Origin: JAGXSE01 sp040757295
GTDB taxonomy: Bacteria > Bacillota > PH28-bin88
DNA length: 64,000 nt
Assembly: GCA_040757295.1 (NCBI GenBank)
Contig: JBFLXH010000002.1
Location: 1 to 64,000, forward strand
Direction of reading: 5' to 3'
Under the pieces are notes generated by a model. The model was given only the letters and a program-made list of their open reading frames with translations, was not told where the DNA came from and did no database searches. The position numbers and the translations under genes were made by a program. Each line of letters begins with the position of its first letter. The first letter of the stretch is position 1. This document shows positions 43,444-51,098 of the stretch, piece after piece.

Positions 43444-43648
43444 TATTCAGGTGGATGCCCGGGGGAGGTCCTGCCCGGAACCGGTAATGATGGCAAAAAA
43501 GGCAGTTGACCAGGGGCATAAGGAATTTATGGTGTTAGTAGATTCTGAGGCGGCCAGGGACAATGTCAGCCGTTTTGTCAAGAGCCAAGGCCTAAGAGTC
43601 CAGGTTGAGGAGCGGGGCGATGAGTATGTCCTGCAGGTTAACGGATGA
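43433..43648 (+). CDS. TusA/SirA-family sulfur-carrier protein (YedF N-terminal-like)
   Basis: This protein of about 71 residues has the TusA signature DARGRSCPEPVMMAKKAV with the reactive Cys in CPEP. TTG 43433 after AAAGGAGCG is the likely start, overlapping the YedE stop. The usual selenium YedF protein has a second DsrE-like domain, which is absent here. It should accept persulfide or perselenide from the aminotransferase. The next gene overlaps it by 4 nt. Confidence 0.88.
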   Translation: MVASIQVDARGRSCPEPVMMAKKAVDQGHKEFMVLVDSEAARDNVSRFVKSQGLRVQVEERGDEYVLQVNG

Positions 43649-43869
43649 GCAAATACTGGTTTACCACCTTTCACTCTGAGTACGATGCCCTGGTATTTGA
43701 GCGGGTCATGAGGGAAAACGGGGTGCCGGTAAAGCTCTTGCCGGTTCCCCGCCAGCTGAGTTCCAGCTGCGGGATTGCCGCCAGATACAGCGCGGAACTG
43801 CATGAAAAGGTAGTGGCTGCCTGTAAAAACCACAACTTGCAGTACGACGGTTATCATTATCTAAATTAG
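43645..43869 (+). CDS. DUF3343 (Se/S carrier-like) protein
   Basis: This 74-residue protein of the DUF3343 family (WFTTFHSEYDALVFERVMRE, VPRQLSSSCGIAARY) has one conserved Cys in SSCG. The family regularly neighbours TusA/YedF, YedE and class V aminotransferases and is proposed to carry selenium or sulfur. It overlaps the TusA gene (ATGA) and ends just before a strong terminator. Confidence 0.88.
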   Translation: MSKYWFTTFHSEYDALVFERVMRENGVPVKLLPVPRQLSSSCGIAARYSAELHEKVVAACKNHNLQYDGYHYLN

Positions 43870-43874
43870 CTTCG

Positions 43875-43903
43875 GGCCGGGTTCTCCCGGCCTGGTTTTT
43901 TTT
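43875..43903 (+). terminator. Rho-independent terminator of the selenium operon
   Basis: Perfect stem GGCCGGG / CCCGGCC with a 4-nt loop followed by TGG and eight T. Confidence 0.9.
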
Positions 43904-44126
43904 CGGATCGCAGCAAAAAAGAAACCGGGCCAAGAGTTTAGGTTTCTCACATAATATCTCACATAATATCGGTTGATTTTTTTCCGGGAAGGTTTATTTC
44001 CGGGGCTGCGTGGAAGGATTTTCCCGCATCAAGGCGAATTAAGGCGAGAAATGACCGGGTATAGGCCGGTTTGCTTATTCAAACAATAGCATCGGAAAAA
44101 TTTTTTATTTTCATAGGAGGAGTAAC

Positions 44127-44663
44127 GTGCGGCAGGATATTCAGGAAGTGCTGATAAACCAGCAGCAGATAATTGAAAAGGTAAAAGAATTAGGACTGCA
44201 AATCTCTAAGGACTATCAAGGCAAAGAATTAATTGTGGTTGGTATCTTAAAAGGGGCAATTATATTCTTTTCCGACTTGATCAGATCCATCGAGGTGCCC
44301 CTAACCCTTGATTTCATGGCTGTTTCCAGTTATGGGGCTGGAACAAACTCTTCCGGCGCTGTACGGATCTTAAAGGATTTGGAACGCAGTGTGGAAGGAA
44401 AGCATCTTTTGGTAGTGGAAGATATAGTAGACACCGGCCTAACCCTAAAATACCTTTTAGATAATCTGAAAGCCCGCGGCCCTGCCAGCATAAAGACCTG
44501 TACCTTTCTAGATAAACCGGCGAGGCGCCTCATTCCGGTACAGCCGGATTATAATGGTTTTACCATACCGGATCGTTTTGTGGTGGGTTATGGGTTGGAT
44601 TTCAATGAACAATACCGCCACCTCCCGTATGTGGCGGTCTTAAAGCCCGAGGCTTACGGCTAA
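44127..44663 (+). CDS. hpt: Hypoxanthine phosphoribosyltransferase
   Basis: This 178-residue salvage enzyme converts hypoxanthine or guanine and PRPP to IMP or GMP. The PRPP-binding loop LLVVEDIVDTGLTLKYL and the N-terminal IVVGILKGAIIFFSDL are typical, as is FVVGYGLDFNEQYRHLPY at the C-terminus. GTG start after ATAGGAGGAG. Upstream 43904-44126 holds a tandem TCTCACATAATA repeat (about 43946-43969) and nothing else clear. guaA follows after repeat copy 3. Confidence 0.95.
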   Translation: MRQDIQEVLINQQQIIEKVKELGLQISKDYQGKELIVVGILKGAIIFFSDLIRSIEVPLTLDFMAVSSYGAGTNSSGAVRILKDLERSVEGKHLLVVEDIVDTGLTLKYLLDNLKARGPASIKTCTFLDKPARRLIPVQPDYNGFTIPDRFVVGYGLDFNEQYRHLPYVAVLKPEAYG

Positions 44664-44668
44664 AAAAA

Positions 44669-44885
44669 GGATTCAACTGGGTCTTGGCTTCAGCAGGGGG
44701 AAAGCTTTCCCCGCTGAAGCTTAGAGCCAGTTAATACAGTGGCGTAGCCGCTCTTATCCCGCCCAGTACTCAATCGTGCAATCGTATAATACCCTTTTTG
44801 GAATCGTGTTTTGACCGGCAGAGCCTATCGCGTTTACTGTACGTGGTGCTGGGGGTATTAAAGCGGGTAGCCATCTGTGATAAAG
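44669..44885 (+). repeat. Structured repeat element, copy 3 (extended arm), upstream of guaA
   Basis: Same element as at 1 and 23791: GGATTCAACTGGGTCTT, hairpin GCTTCAGC...GGGGA-AAGC-TTCCCC...GCTGAAGC, TTAGAGCCAGTTAATACA, GGCGTAGCCGCTCTTA and the tail GCGGGTAGCCATCTGTGATAAAG. The variable hairpin is enlarged by about 80 nt (44763-44856) and closes with CCCAGTAC/GTGCTGGG. It ends 24 nt before the guaA start. Confidence 0.75.
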
Positions 44886-44908
44886 CTAAAGGACGTGGAG
44901 GAAAAGCC

Positions 44909-46456
44909 ATGAATGACGAACATCAAAAGGAATTGGTAATTGTTTTGGACTTTGGTGGCCAGTATAACCAGTTGATCGCCCGGCGGGTGCGGGAATTGAA
45001 TGTTTATTGCGAAATGCTCCCCTATTATACCCCAGTAGATAAGTTGGTCAGCCGCCGGCCAAAAGGGATTATTTTCTCCGGCGGTCCAGCCAGCGTGTAT
45101 GCGGAAAATGCACCAAAAATAAACCCTGCTATTTATGATACGGGCATCCCAATTTTGGGTATCTGTTATGGCATGCAGCTGATGGCCAAAGATCTAGGCG
45201 GAAAGGTGGCTCCCGCGGGGGATGCCCGGGAGTACGGCAAAACGGTGCTTAATCTTTGTTGTAATGATGCCTTATTCCTGGATTTACCCAAAAGCCAGGA
45301 CTGTTGGATGAGTCATGGTGATTTTATTAAATTGGCGCCCCCCGGTTTCCGGGTAGATGCCAGCACTGCCTCTTCTCCGGTTGCAGCTATGAGCGACCCC
45401 CAGAGAAAACTTTACGGTGTCCAGTTTCACCCCGAAGTTAAGCACACACCCTATGGGCAGGATATGCTGAGGCGTTTCCTTTTCAACATCTGCGGCTGTA
45501 CTGGGTCTTGGACCATGAAGTCCTTTGTTGCCGAAGAGGTTAGGGCAATTCGTTCTCGGGTTGGTACCCGAAAAGCAGTATGCGGTTTAAGCGGCGGAGT
45601 TGATTCGGCTGTGGCTGCCACCATCGTGCATAGGGCTATAGGTGACCAATTGACCTGTGTTTTTGTCAACCACGGGCTTTTACGTAAAGGAGAGGCGGAA
45701 GAGGTCCGGCGTACCTTTGCGGAGAACATGCAGATGCAATTGGTATATGTTGATGCGGAGGACCGCTTCCTGGCCAGGTTGAAAGGGGTAACTGATCCCG
45801 AACAAAAGCGCAAAATCATTGGAGAAGAGTTTATCCGGGTTTTCGAAGAAGAGGCGCAAAAGCTGGGTGAGGTTGACTTCCTGGTACAGGGGACCATTTA
45901 CCCTGATGTTATTGAAAGCGGAACAGAAACAGCGGCAACTATCAAGACTCATCACAATGTGGGTGGCTTACCGGAGAATATGCACTTACAATTGATTGAG
46001 CCCCTGCGTTCCCTTTTTAAGGACGAAGTACGGCAGGTGGGCTTGGAAATTGGATTGCCTGAAACGGTTATCTGGCGGCAGCCTTTCCCAGGACCGGGAC
46101 TGGCCATCCGGATTTTGGGTGATGTTGATAAAGAAAAGCTGTTCATTTTGCGGGAAGCAGATGCCATAGTTGTAGAGGAAATTAGGGCCGCCGGCCTTTA
46201 TAAGGATATCTGGCAATCCTTCGCGGTGCTTCCCTCTATGAAGAGCGTTGGCGTAATGGGGGACGAACGTACTTATGCCTATCCAGTCGTTGTCCGGGCC
46301 GTTACCAGCGATGATGCCATGACTGCGGACTGGGCACGCCTGCCTTATGAACTGTTGGAGCGCATATCCTCGCGGATAGTAAATGAAGTCCAGCATGTCA
46401 ACCGGGTAATTTACGACATCACCTCCAAACCTCCGGCCACTATTGAGTGGGAGTAA
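44909..46456 (+). CDS. guaA: GMP synthase (glutamine-hydrolysing)
   Basis: This 515-residue enzyme turns XMP to GMP. The class I glutaminase domain has FSGGPASVY, ILGICYGMQL with the catalytic Cys, and FHPEV; the ATP-PPase domain has CGLSGGVDSAV; the dimerisation domain ends in TIEWE. ATG 44909 follows GTGGAGGAAAAG; a longer in-frame opening from 44798 would run through the repeat and is rejected. A terminator hairpin follows at 46523. Confidence 0.97.
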   Translation: MNDEHQKELVIVLDFGGQYNQLIARRVRELNVYCEMLPYYTPVDKLVSRRPKGIIFSGGPASVYAENAPKINPAIYDTGIPILGICYGMQLMAKDLGGKVAPAGDAREYGKTVLNLCCNDALFLDLPKSQDCWMSHGDFIKLAPPGFRVDASTASSPVAAMSDPQRKLYGVQFHPEVKHTPYGQDMLRRFLFNICGCTGSWTMKSFVAEEVRAIRSRVGTRKAVCGLSGGVDSAVAATIVHRAIGDQLTCVFVNHGLLRKGEAEEVRRTFAENMQMQLVYVDAEDRFLARLKGVTDPEQKRKIIGEEFIRVFEEEAQKLGEVDFLVQGTIYPDVIESGTETAATIKTHHNVGGLPENMHLQLIEPLRSLFKDEVRQVGLEIGLPETVIWRQPFPGPGLAIRILGDVDKEKLFILREADAIVVEEIRAAGLYKDIWQSFAVLPSMKSVGVMGDERTYAYPVVVRAVTSDDAMTADWARLPYELLERISSRIVNEVQHVNRVIYDITSKPPATIEWE

Positions 46457-46522
46457 TTGCAGGAAGCATCGTTTGTCCTCTTTTGGGTCTCTTTCTGAAG
46501 TGAAAACCAGTAAAATGAAAGG

Positions 46523-46549
46523 CGGGTACACCCAGTACCCGTTCTTTTG
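46523..46549 (+). terminator. Rho-independent terminator after guaA
   Basis: Perfect stem CGGGTAC / GTACCCG with a 5-nt loop followed by TTCTTTT. Confidence 0.8.
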
Positions 46550-46583
46550 ATGAAAACTTAGAACAAATATTCTGGGAGTAAGG

Positions 46584-47371
46584 TGGACAACTTTGTCAAG
46601 ACATTTTTTTGCCCTTATATAAGGTGGTGATTACCTCCTTTCTTTGCCTATTTAAAGTCAGCCAATGTATAGTTTCCAAAGTACACTTCTGCTGGTGTTA
46701 GATTCTTTAAAGACTGGTGCGGCCTGTAAGTATTGTATCTGTCAAAGAATCGCTGCAACCCCTGTCTAGCGGCCCGGGGACTGTCGTAGTCATTGAGGTA
46801 TACCTCTTGATATTTGACAGTACGCCAGAGACGCTCGGTGAAAATATTATCCATAGCTCGGCCACGTCCATCCATGCTGATTTTTACGCCATTATCCAGC
46901 AGAATAGAGGTGTACCTATTACTGGTAAACTGGCAACCCTGGTCACTATTGATTATTTCAGGTTTCGCAATTGATAAAGCCTTATTCAATGTTTCAAGGA
47001 CAAAGTCGACTTCAAGGGTATAATCCAGTTCCAAAGATAACGCATATCTCGAAAACCAGTCCATGAAGGCTACAAGATACAGCCAGCCCTTCTTAAGGCG
47101 AATATAGGTAATATCTGTTTTTCTTTATCACCCTTTCTACGGCCATCTTCAAGAACTTCAGCTAGTCCGGCGACTGCTTCTTTTTTCCATCTAAACAGTT
47201 GGTTGGGATGAATTCCATACTCAGAAGCCATCTGAGAAATGGATTTTTCTTCTTTGAGAATTTCCAGTACAACTTTGCTTTGAACTCACCAGAATACGTT
47301 TTCCTCATGCTTCAATTGTACACCGACCACCTTATTATGAAGTCATTTTTTTGTCCCGTTTTCTTTGTCCA
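46584..47371 (-). mobile_element. Decayed IS3-family insertion sequence
   Basis: About 788 bp bounded by short inverted ends TGGACAA...TTGTCCA. On the reverse strand an orfA start (ATG at 47308, RKTYSGEFKAK) is broken by a one-base loss. Its helix-turn-helix continues in another frame (ISQMASEYGIHPNQLFRWKK) and then joins the middle of orfB (TDITYIRLKKGWLYLV). The N-terminal part of OrfB is missing, so the element is dead. No target duplication is seen at the ends. Confidence 0.88.
46648..47118 (-). pseudogene. IS3-family transposase OrfB, C-terminal integrase fragment
   Basis: The fragment holds the rve integrase core with TDITYI, the SDQGCQFTS Asp motif, the Glu of FTERLWRTVKYQEVY and the IS3-type ending RYNTYRPHQSLKNLTPAE. 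Only the catalytic C-terminal part of OrfB remains, opening at an ATG (47064) that is an internal Met (MDWFSRY). The upstream codons 47065-47118 still encode transposase but lack a start. Nonfunctional alone. Confidence 0.88.
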
Positions 47372-47377
47372 TTATAA

Positions 47378-47740
47378 AAAGTAAATAAAAAAACACTTGG
47401 GCAGCTTTCTAGTGAAAGCCGCTTTTTAATTCAAAAAGCTAGGGAGGGCAAGCTTACTCCTGATGAGATGGTTGGAGGGACCTTCACGATAACCAACCTG
47501 GGGAGGTACGATATTGATGTATTTACCCCTATAATAAATCCCCCGGAAAGCGCAATATTAGGTGTAGGTCGCCTTGTGCAAAAGCCAGCCGTTTTTGAAG
47601 GGCAAATTCTAGTTCGAACAATGCTAAGTTTGAGTCTATCATTTGACCATCGTGTAGTTGATGGGGCACCTGCAGCTGCTTTCCTAAAAACAATTAAACG
47701 ATTGCTAGAAAATCCCTTGGAGATTATTTTGGGGGTGTAA
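47378..47740 (+). pseudogene. 3' fragment of a 2-oxoacid dehydrogenase E2 (lipoyl acyltransferase) gene
   Basis: From just behind the IS end the frame reads KKTLGQLSS, IQKAREGKLTPDEMVGGTFT and on to LSLSFDHRVVDGAPAAAF, the catalytic HxxxDG motif of E2 acyltransferases, then a normal C-terminus. The lipoyl, E3-binding and first half of the catalytic domain are missing, and no E1 or E3 gene is present. It is a leftover, probably of an acetoin- or pyruvate-dehydrogenase-type complex removed by an IS-linked deletion. An internal ATG at 47468 could yield 90 residues, but these would not be active. Confidence 0.88.
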
Positions 47741-47845
47741 GCTCATCTGAACTTAGGGAGCTATTGTCCCCTACGGAATAGTCCTTTTAACATGGGAGTT
47801 GGCGAATAATTTTTCCCGCCAATGAAAAATTGTTCGGTTTTTTCC

Positions 47846-47874
47846 TTGACCCAGGCCTGCGTCGCTGGTAAGAT
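47846..47874 (+). promoter_or_regulatory. Sigma-A promoter of the purine permease gene
   Basis: TTGACC, 17-nt spacer, TAAGAT. It lies about 115 bp before the permease GTG start. No purine riboswitch core is seen in the 5' leader. Confidence 0.7.
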
Positions 47875-47989
47875 GAAATTGGACAAAGGCGTGGGTATAT
47901 TTTTACATAATTAGGAGGTGGTTAGGCAGAATAAATCTGGAAAAGGGATCCGCCAGCGAAGAAATATCATTCAAAAAGGAGTGTAGTGT

Positions 47990-49285
47990 GTGGAGAACTT
48001 TTTTAAGCTGAGGGAACACAATACCACCGTGCGGACTGAGATCCTAGCTGGTCTTACCACCTTTATGACCATGGCTTACATCATTTTTGTTAACCCCGCC
48101 ATATTAGGGGATGCCGGGATGCCTGTTGGCGCTGTGTTTGTAGCAACAGCGATTTCCGCAGCTTTTGGCACCTTGGTCATGGGCCTTGCGGCTAATTACC
48201 CCTTCGCCTTAGCTCCTGGGATGGGCTTAAATGCCTTTTTTGCTTACACCGTTGTTTTAACCATGGGTTTAAGCTGGCAGGCAGCTTTAGCCGCTGTTTT
48301 CATTTCCGGTATTATTTTCTTAATTCTTACCTTGACTAAGGCCCGGGAAGCAATTGTAAACTCTATCCCCATGTCTCTTAAGCTGGCAGTCAGCGCCGGT
48401 ATTGGCTTGTTTATTGCTTTGATCGGTTTTAAAAACGCCGGGATCGTGGTGGCTTATGAACCTACTCTGGTCCACCTGGGTGATTTTTCCGACCCCAACG
48501 TTTTCGTTGCTATCTTAGGCTTGCTCATTACCGGGGCTCTGGTAGTTAAGCGGGTCAGAGGTTCCCTCTTGCTGGGTATTATCATCACCACCCTTGTCGG
48601 TATCCCCTTTGGTGTCACTAAGATTGACAATTTAGCCATCGTCAGCATGCCCCCGAGCATGGGCGAAACTCTTGGCGCCTTCACCATTGGCTTTAAAGAA
48701 GTCTTAACCTTCGGCATCATTCCTATTGTTTTTGCTTTTACCTTCGTAGACTTGTTCGACACTATCGGTACCCTGACCGGTGTGGCCACCAAGGCCAACC
48801 TGCTGGACGAGCAGGGCAGGCTGCCGCGGGCTAACCGGGCTCTCCTGGCAGATTCTTTAGCCACTATGTTTGGCGCAGCAGTGGGTACCAGTACCGTTAC
48901 CACCTATATTGAAAGCGCATCCGGCGTGGCCGAAGGCGGCCGGACCGGTTTGACAGCTGTTACTGTAGCTGTGTTGTTTCTGGTTGCTCTGTTCTTTTCT
49001 CCCCTGGTAGGAATTATTCCCGGGGCTGCAACTGCTCCAATTCTGATTATAGTCGGTATTTTCATGATGGAACCGATTATGAAAATTAACTTTGCTGACT
49101 ACCTGGAAGGTATTCCGGCCTTCCTTGCCATAGTGATGATGCCCTTTGCCTTCAGCATTGCCGAAGGTATTGTGTTCGGAGTACTTGCTTACACCTTGTT
49201 GCGGGTTCTTACTGGTAAGCTGACAGAAATCAGTACTACCATGTGGGTGTTGTCAGTTCTCTTCATTATCCGCTTCTTTGTCTAA
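47990..49285 (+). CDS. pbuG: Purine permease (AzgA/PbuG-type NCS2 family)
   Basis: This 431-residue protein has about 12-14 hydrophobic segments. Motifs of the hypoxanthine/guanine/adenine permease group: TEILAGLTTFMTMAYIIFVNP at the N-terminus, ALAPGMGLNAFFAYTVV, FVDLFDTIGTLTGVA and GTSTVTTYIESASG. It imports nucleobases by proton symport, matching the purine genes on both sides. GTG start after AAAGGAGTG. A strong hairpin lies between it and purK. Confidence 0.93.
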   Translation: MENFFKLREHNTTVRTEILAGLTTFMTMAYIIFVNPAILGDAGMPVGAVFVATAISAAFGTLVMGLAANYPFALAPGMGLNAFFAYTVVLTMGLSWQAALAAVFISGIIFLILTLTKAREAIVNSIPMSLKLAVSAGIGLFIALIGFKNAGIVVAYEPTLVHLGDFSDPNVFVAILGLLITGALVVKRVRGSLLLGIIITTLVGIPFGVTKIDNLAIVSMPPSMGETLGAFTIGFKEVLTFGIIPIVFAFTFVDLFDTIGTLTGVATKANLLDEQGRLPRANRALLADSLATMFGAAVGTSTVTTYIESASGVAEGGRTGLTAVTVAVLFLVALFFSPLVGIIPGAATAPILIIVGIFMMEPIMKINFADYLEGIPAFLAIVMMPFAFSIAEGIVFGVLAYTLLRVLTGKLTEISTTMWVLSVLFIIRFFV

Positions 49286-49309
49286 GGAAATTGGTCCTAA
49301 AAAGAAAAG

Positions 49310-49337
49310 ACGGGCTCCGGGGCAACCCGGAGCCCGT
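49310..49337. terminator. Strong hairpin between permease and purK
   Basis: 11-bp stem ACGGGCTCCGG / CCGGAGCCCGT with a 6-nt loop. No T-run follows on the + strand, so it may reduce rather than stop read-through into purK. Confidence 0.65.
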
Positions 49338-49365
49338 TAATCAAATTGAGCAAGGGTGGAGACTT

Positions 49366-50565
49366 GTGTTAGGGAGTAAATTGCTTGACCATATTGCTAT
49401 GGATCCCCCTTTTCGCATTGGGATTATTGGCGGCGGCCAGTTGGGCAAGATGATGACGGTTGAAGCCAAAAAAATAGGGATGCATGTTACAGTACTCGAC
49501 CCTACACCGGAATGCCCGGCAGGGCAGGTAGCCGATGACCAATATATCGCTGCCTTCCATGACCAAAAAGCCATTCGAGAACTGGTTGAAAGTGTACACG
49601 TTACTACCTATGAGTTTGAACACATCGACAGCCTTGCCCTGATCCGTTTAGAGGATGAAGGCAGGCAGGTTTTCCCCGCACCCCGCGTCTTGAAGGTTAT
49701 ACAAAATAAATTTACCCAGAAAAGCACTCTTCTTGCTGCCGGTATCCCGGTACCAGAATTTCGAAAAGTATCTACGGCCAGTGATATTGAAAGAGCAGCG
49801 AAAGATTTGGGATATCCCCTCCTGCTGAAGGCCTGTACCGGTGGCTATGACGGTAAAGGAAACTACCTGCTGACAGGTGAACAGGAGATAGAACAAGCCC
49901 TTTCGGTTTTGCGCTGTCCGCAATTAATTGTCGAAGCCTATGTTCCCTTTGTTTTGGAAGTTTCCATGATCGTTGCCCGGGGTAGAGATAATCGGATTAA
50001 GAGCTATCCGTTAGTTGAAAATATTCATCAGGAGAATATTCTTAGGACCACCATCGTGCCTGCCAGGGTTAGCGGTGGAGCTGCTGACAAGGCCCGGCGG
50101 ATTGCCGAGGAGGTGGTGAGAGTGTTTGAAGGCATTGGTGTATTCTGCGTTGAGATGTTTATTACCGGGGAGGGTGAAGTGCTGGTCAACGAGGTGGCCC
50201 CTAGGCCCCACAACTCCGGCCACTACACCATTGAGGCCTGTGTAACCTCCCAGTTTGCCCAGCATATTCGAGCAATCAGCGGCTTGCCCCTTGGTGATAC
50301 CCGTCTGTTGAGCCCGGCAGTAATGGTCAACCTGCTGGGAGCCGAGGACTGCCACGGGCCGGCAGTTTTGACAGGGTTGCAAAAAGCTTTGGCCTTGCCT
50401 GGAGTGCAGGTACACCTCTACGGCAAAAAAACTACGGCCCCTAAACGCAAGATGGGCCATTTAACCGTGGTTGCCCCTGAGCTGCCCAAAGCTCTCGAAA
50501 TAGCCGCGGAAGCAGCAAGCTTCTTACATGTAGTTTCCGATCTGGAAGGAGGTAAGACCTTATGA
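49366..50565 (+). CDS. purK: N5-carboxyaminoimidazole ribonucleotide synthase
   Basis: This ATP-grasp enzyme of about 399 residues forms N5-CAIR from AIR, bicarbonate and ATP. IGIIGGGQLGKMM, LLKACTGGYDGKGNYL and EVAPRPHNSGHYTIEAC are typical of PurK. The start is uncertain: GTG 49366 (GGTGGAG before it), TTG 49381 (AGGGAG) or ATG 49399; longer frames would include the hairpin. It overlaps purE by 4 nt. First gene of the pur operon; here purK precedes purE, opposite to the common purE-purK order. Confidence 0.94.
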   Translation: MLGSKLLDHIAMDPPFRIGIIGGGQLGKMMTVEAKKIGMHVTVLDPTPECPAGQVADDQYIAAFHDQKAIRELVESVHVTTYEFEHIDSLALIRLEDEGRQVFPAPRVLKVIQNKFTQKSTLLAAGIPVPEFRKVSTASDIERAAKDLGYPLLLKACTGGYDGKGNYLLTGEQEIEQALSVLRCPQLIVEAYVPFVLEVSMIVARGRDNRIKSYPLVENIHQENILRTTIVPARVSGGAADKARRIAEEVVRVFEGIGVFCVEMFITGEGEVLVNEVAPRPHNSGHYTIEACVTSQFAQHIRAISGLPLGDTRLLSPAVMVNLLGAEDCHGPAVLTGLQKALALPGVQVHLYGKKTTAPKRKMGHLTVVAPELPKALEIAAEAASFLHVVSDLEGGKTL

Positions 50566-51098
50566 ACCCACAAGTTGGGATAATCATGGGCAGTGATTCT
50601 GACTTGAAAGTAATGCAGGGAGCGGCAGTTGTCTTAGAACGGTTTGAAGTATCTTTCGAACTCACTGTTGTCTCAGCTCACCGTACTCCCCAGCGCCTTT
50701 ACGAATATGCCGCTTCTGCGGCCAGCCGGGGTTTGAAAGTTGTAATCGCCGGGGCAGGGGGCGCAGCCCATCTGCCGGGGATGGTTGCTTCCCTGACTGA
50801 ACTCCCGGTAATCGGTATCCCGGTCCAGTCGGCAGCGATGAGCGGGCTTGATTCCCTCTACTCAATTGTCCAAATGCCTCCGGGAGTACCGGTGGCAACA
50901 GTGGCCATCAACGGCGCCCAAAATGCGGGTCTCTTGGCCGTCCAAATCCTTGGAGTGAGGAACCCGGAACTGATGGCCAGGATGCGGCAGTATAAAGAAG
51001 AACTTAAGGCTATGGTAGAAAGAAAAGCACTTTCGCTGGAAGAAAGAGGCTATGCGGCTTACCTTAAATCCATGGAGGGAGTTGCCAGGAATGATTGA
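50562..51098 (+). CDS. purE: N5-carboxyaminoimidazole ribonucleotide mutase
   Basis: This 178-residue class I PurE has MGSDSDLKVMQGAA, SAHRTPQRLYEYA and IAGAGGAAHLPGM, and moves the carboxyl of N5-CAIR to give CAIR. The ATG overlaps the purK stop (ATGA) after GGAAGGAGG. It is slightly longer than usual, with a helical tail that contains the start of purB. Confidence 0.96.
   Translation: MNPQVGIIMGSDSDLKVMQGAAVVLERFEVSFELTVVSAHRTPQRLYEYAASAASRGLKVVIAGAGGAAHLPGMVASLTELPVIGIPVQSAAMSGLDSLYSIVQMPPGVPVATVAINGAQNAGLLAVQILGVRNPELMARMRQYKEELKAMVERKALSLEERGYAAYLKSMEGVARND

Noticed and set aside
43946..43969. CRISPR-like or regulatory array at the tandem TCTCACATAATA repeat
   Set aside because: Only two adjacent copies without spacers; a simple short tandem repeat.
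46584..47371. Functional IS3 element by frameshifted OrfAB
   Set aside because: Besides the early one-base loss, the region between OrfA's HTH and the OrfB integrase core is deleted, so frameshifting cannot restore a complete transposase.
49243..49365. N-terminal extension of PurK from 49243
   Set aside because: The extension would overlap the permease gene and translate through the strong hairpin; family proteins begin near MDPPFRIGIIGGG.
47741..49398. Purine riboswitch before the permease or purK
   Set aside because: The conserved purine aptamer loops were not found in either leader; a plain sigma-A promoter and a hairpin explain what is seen.
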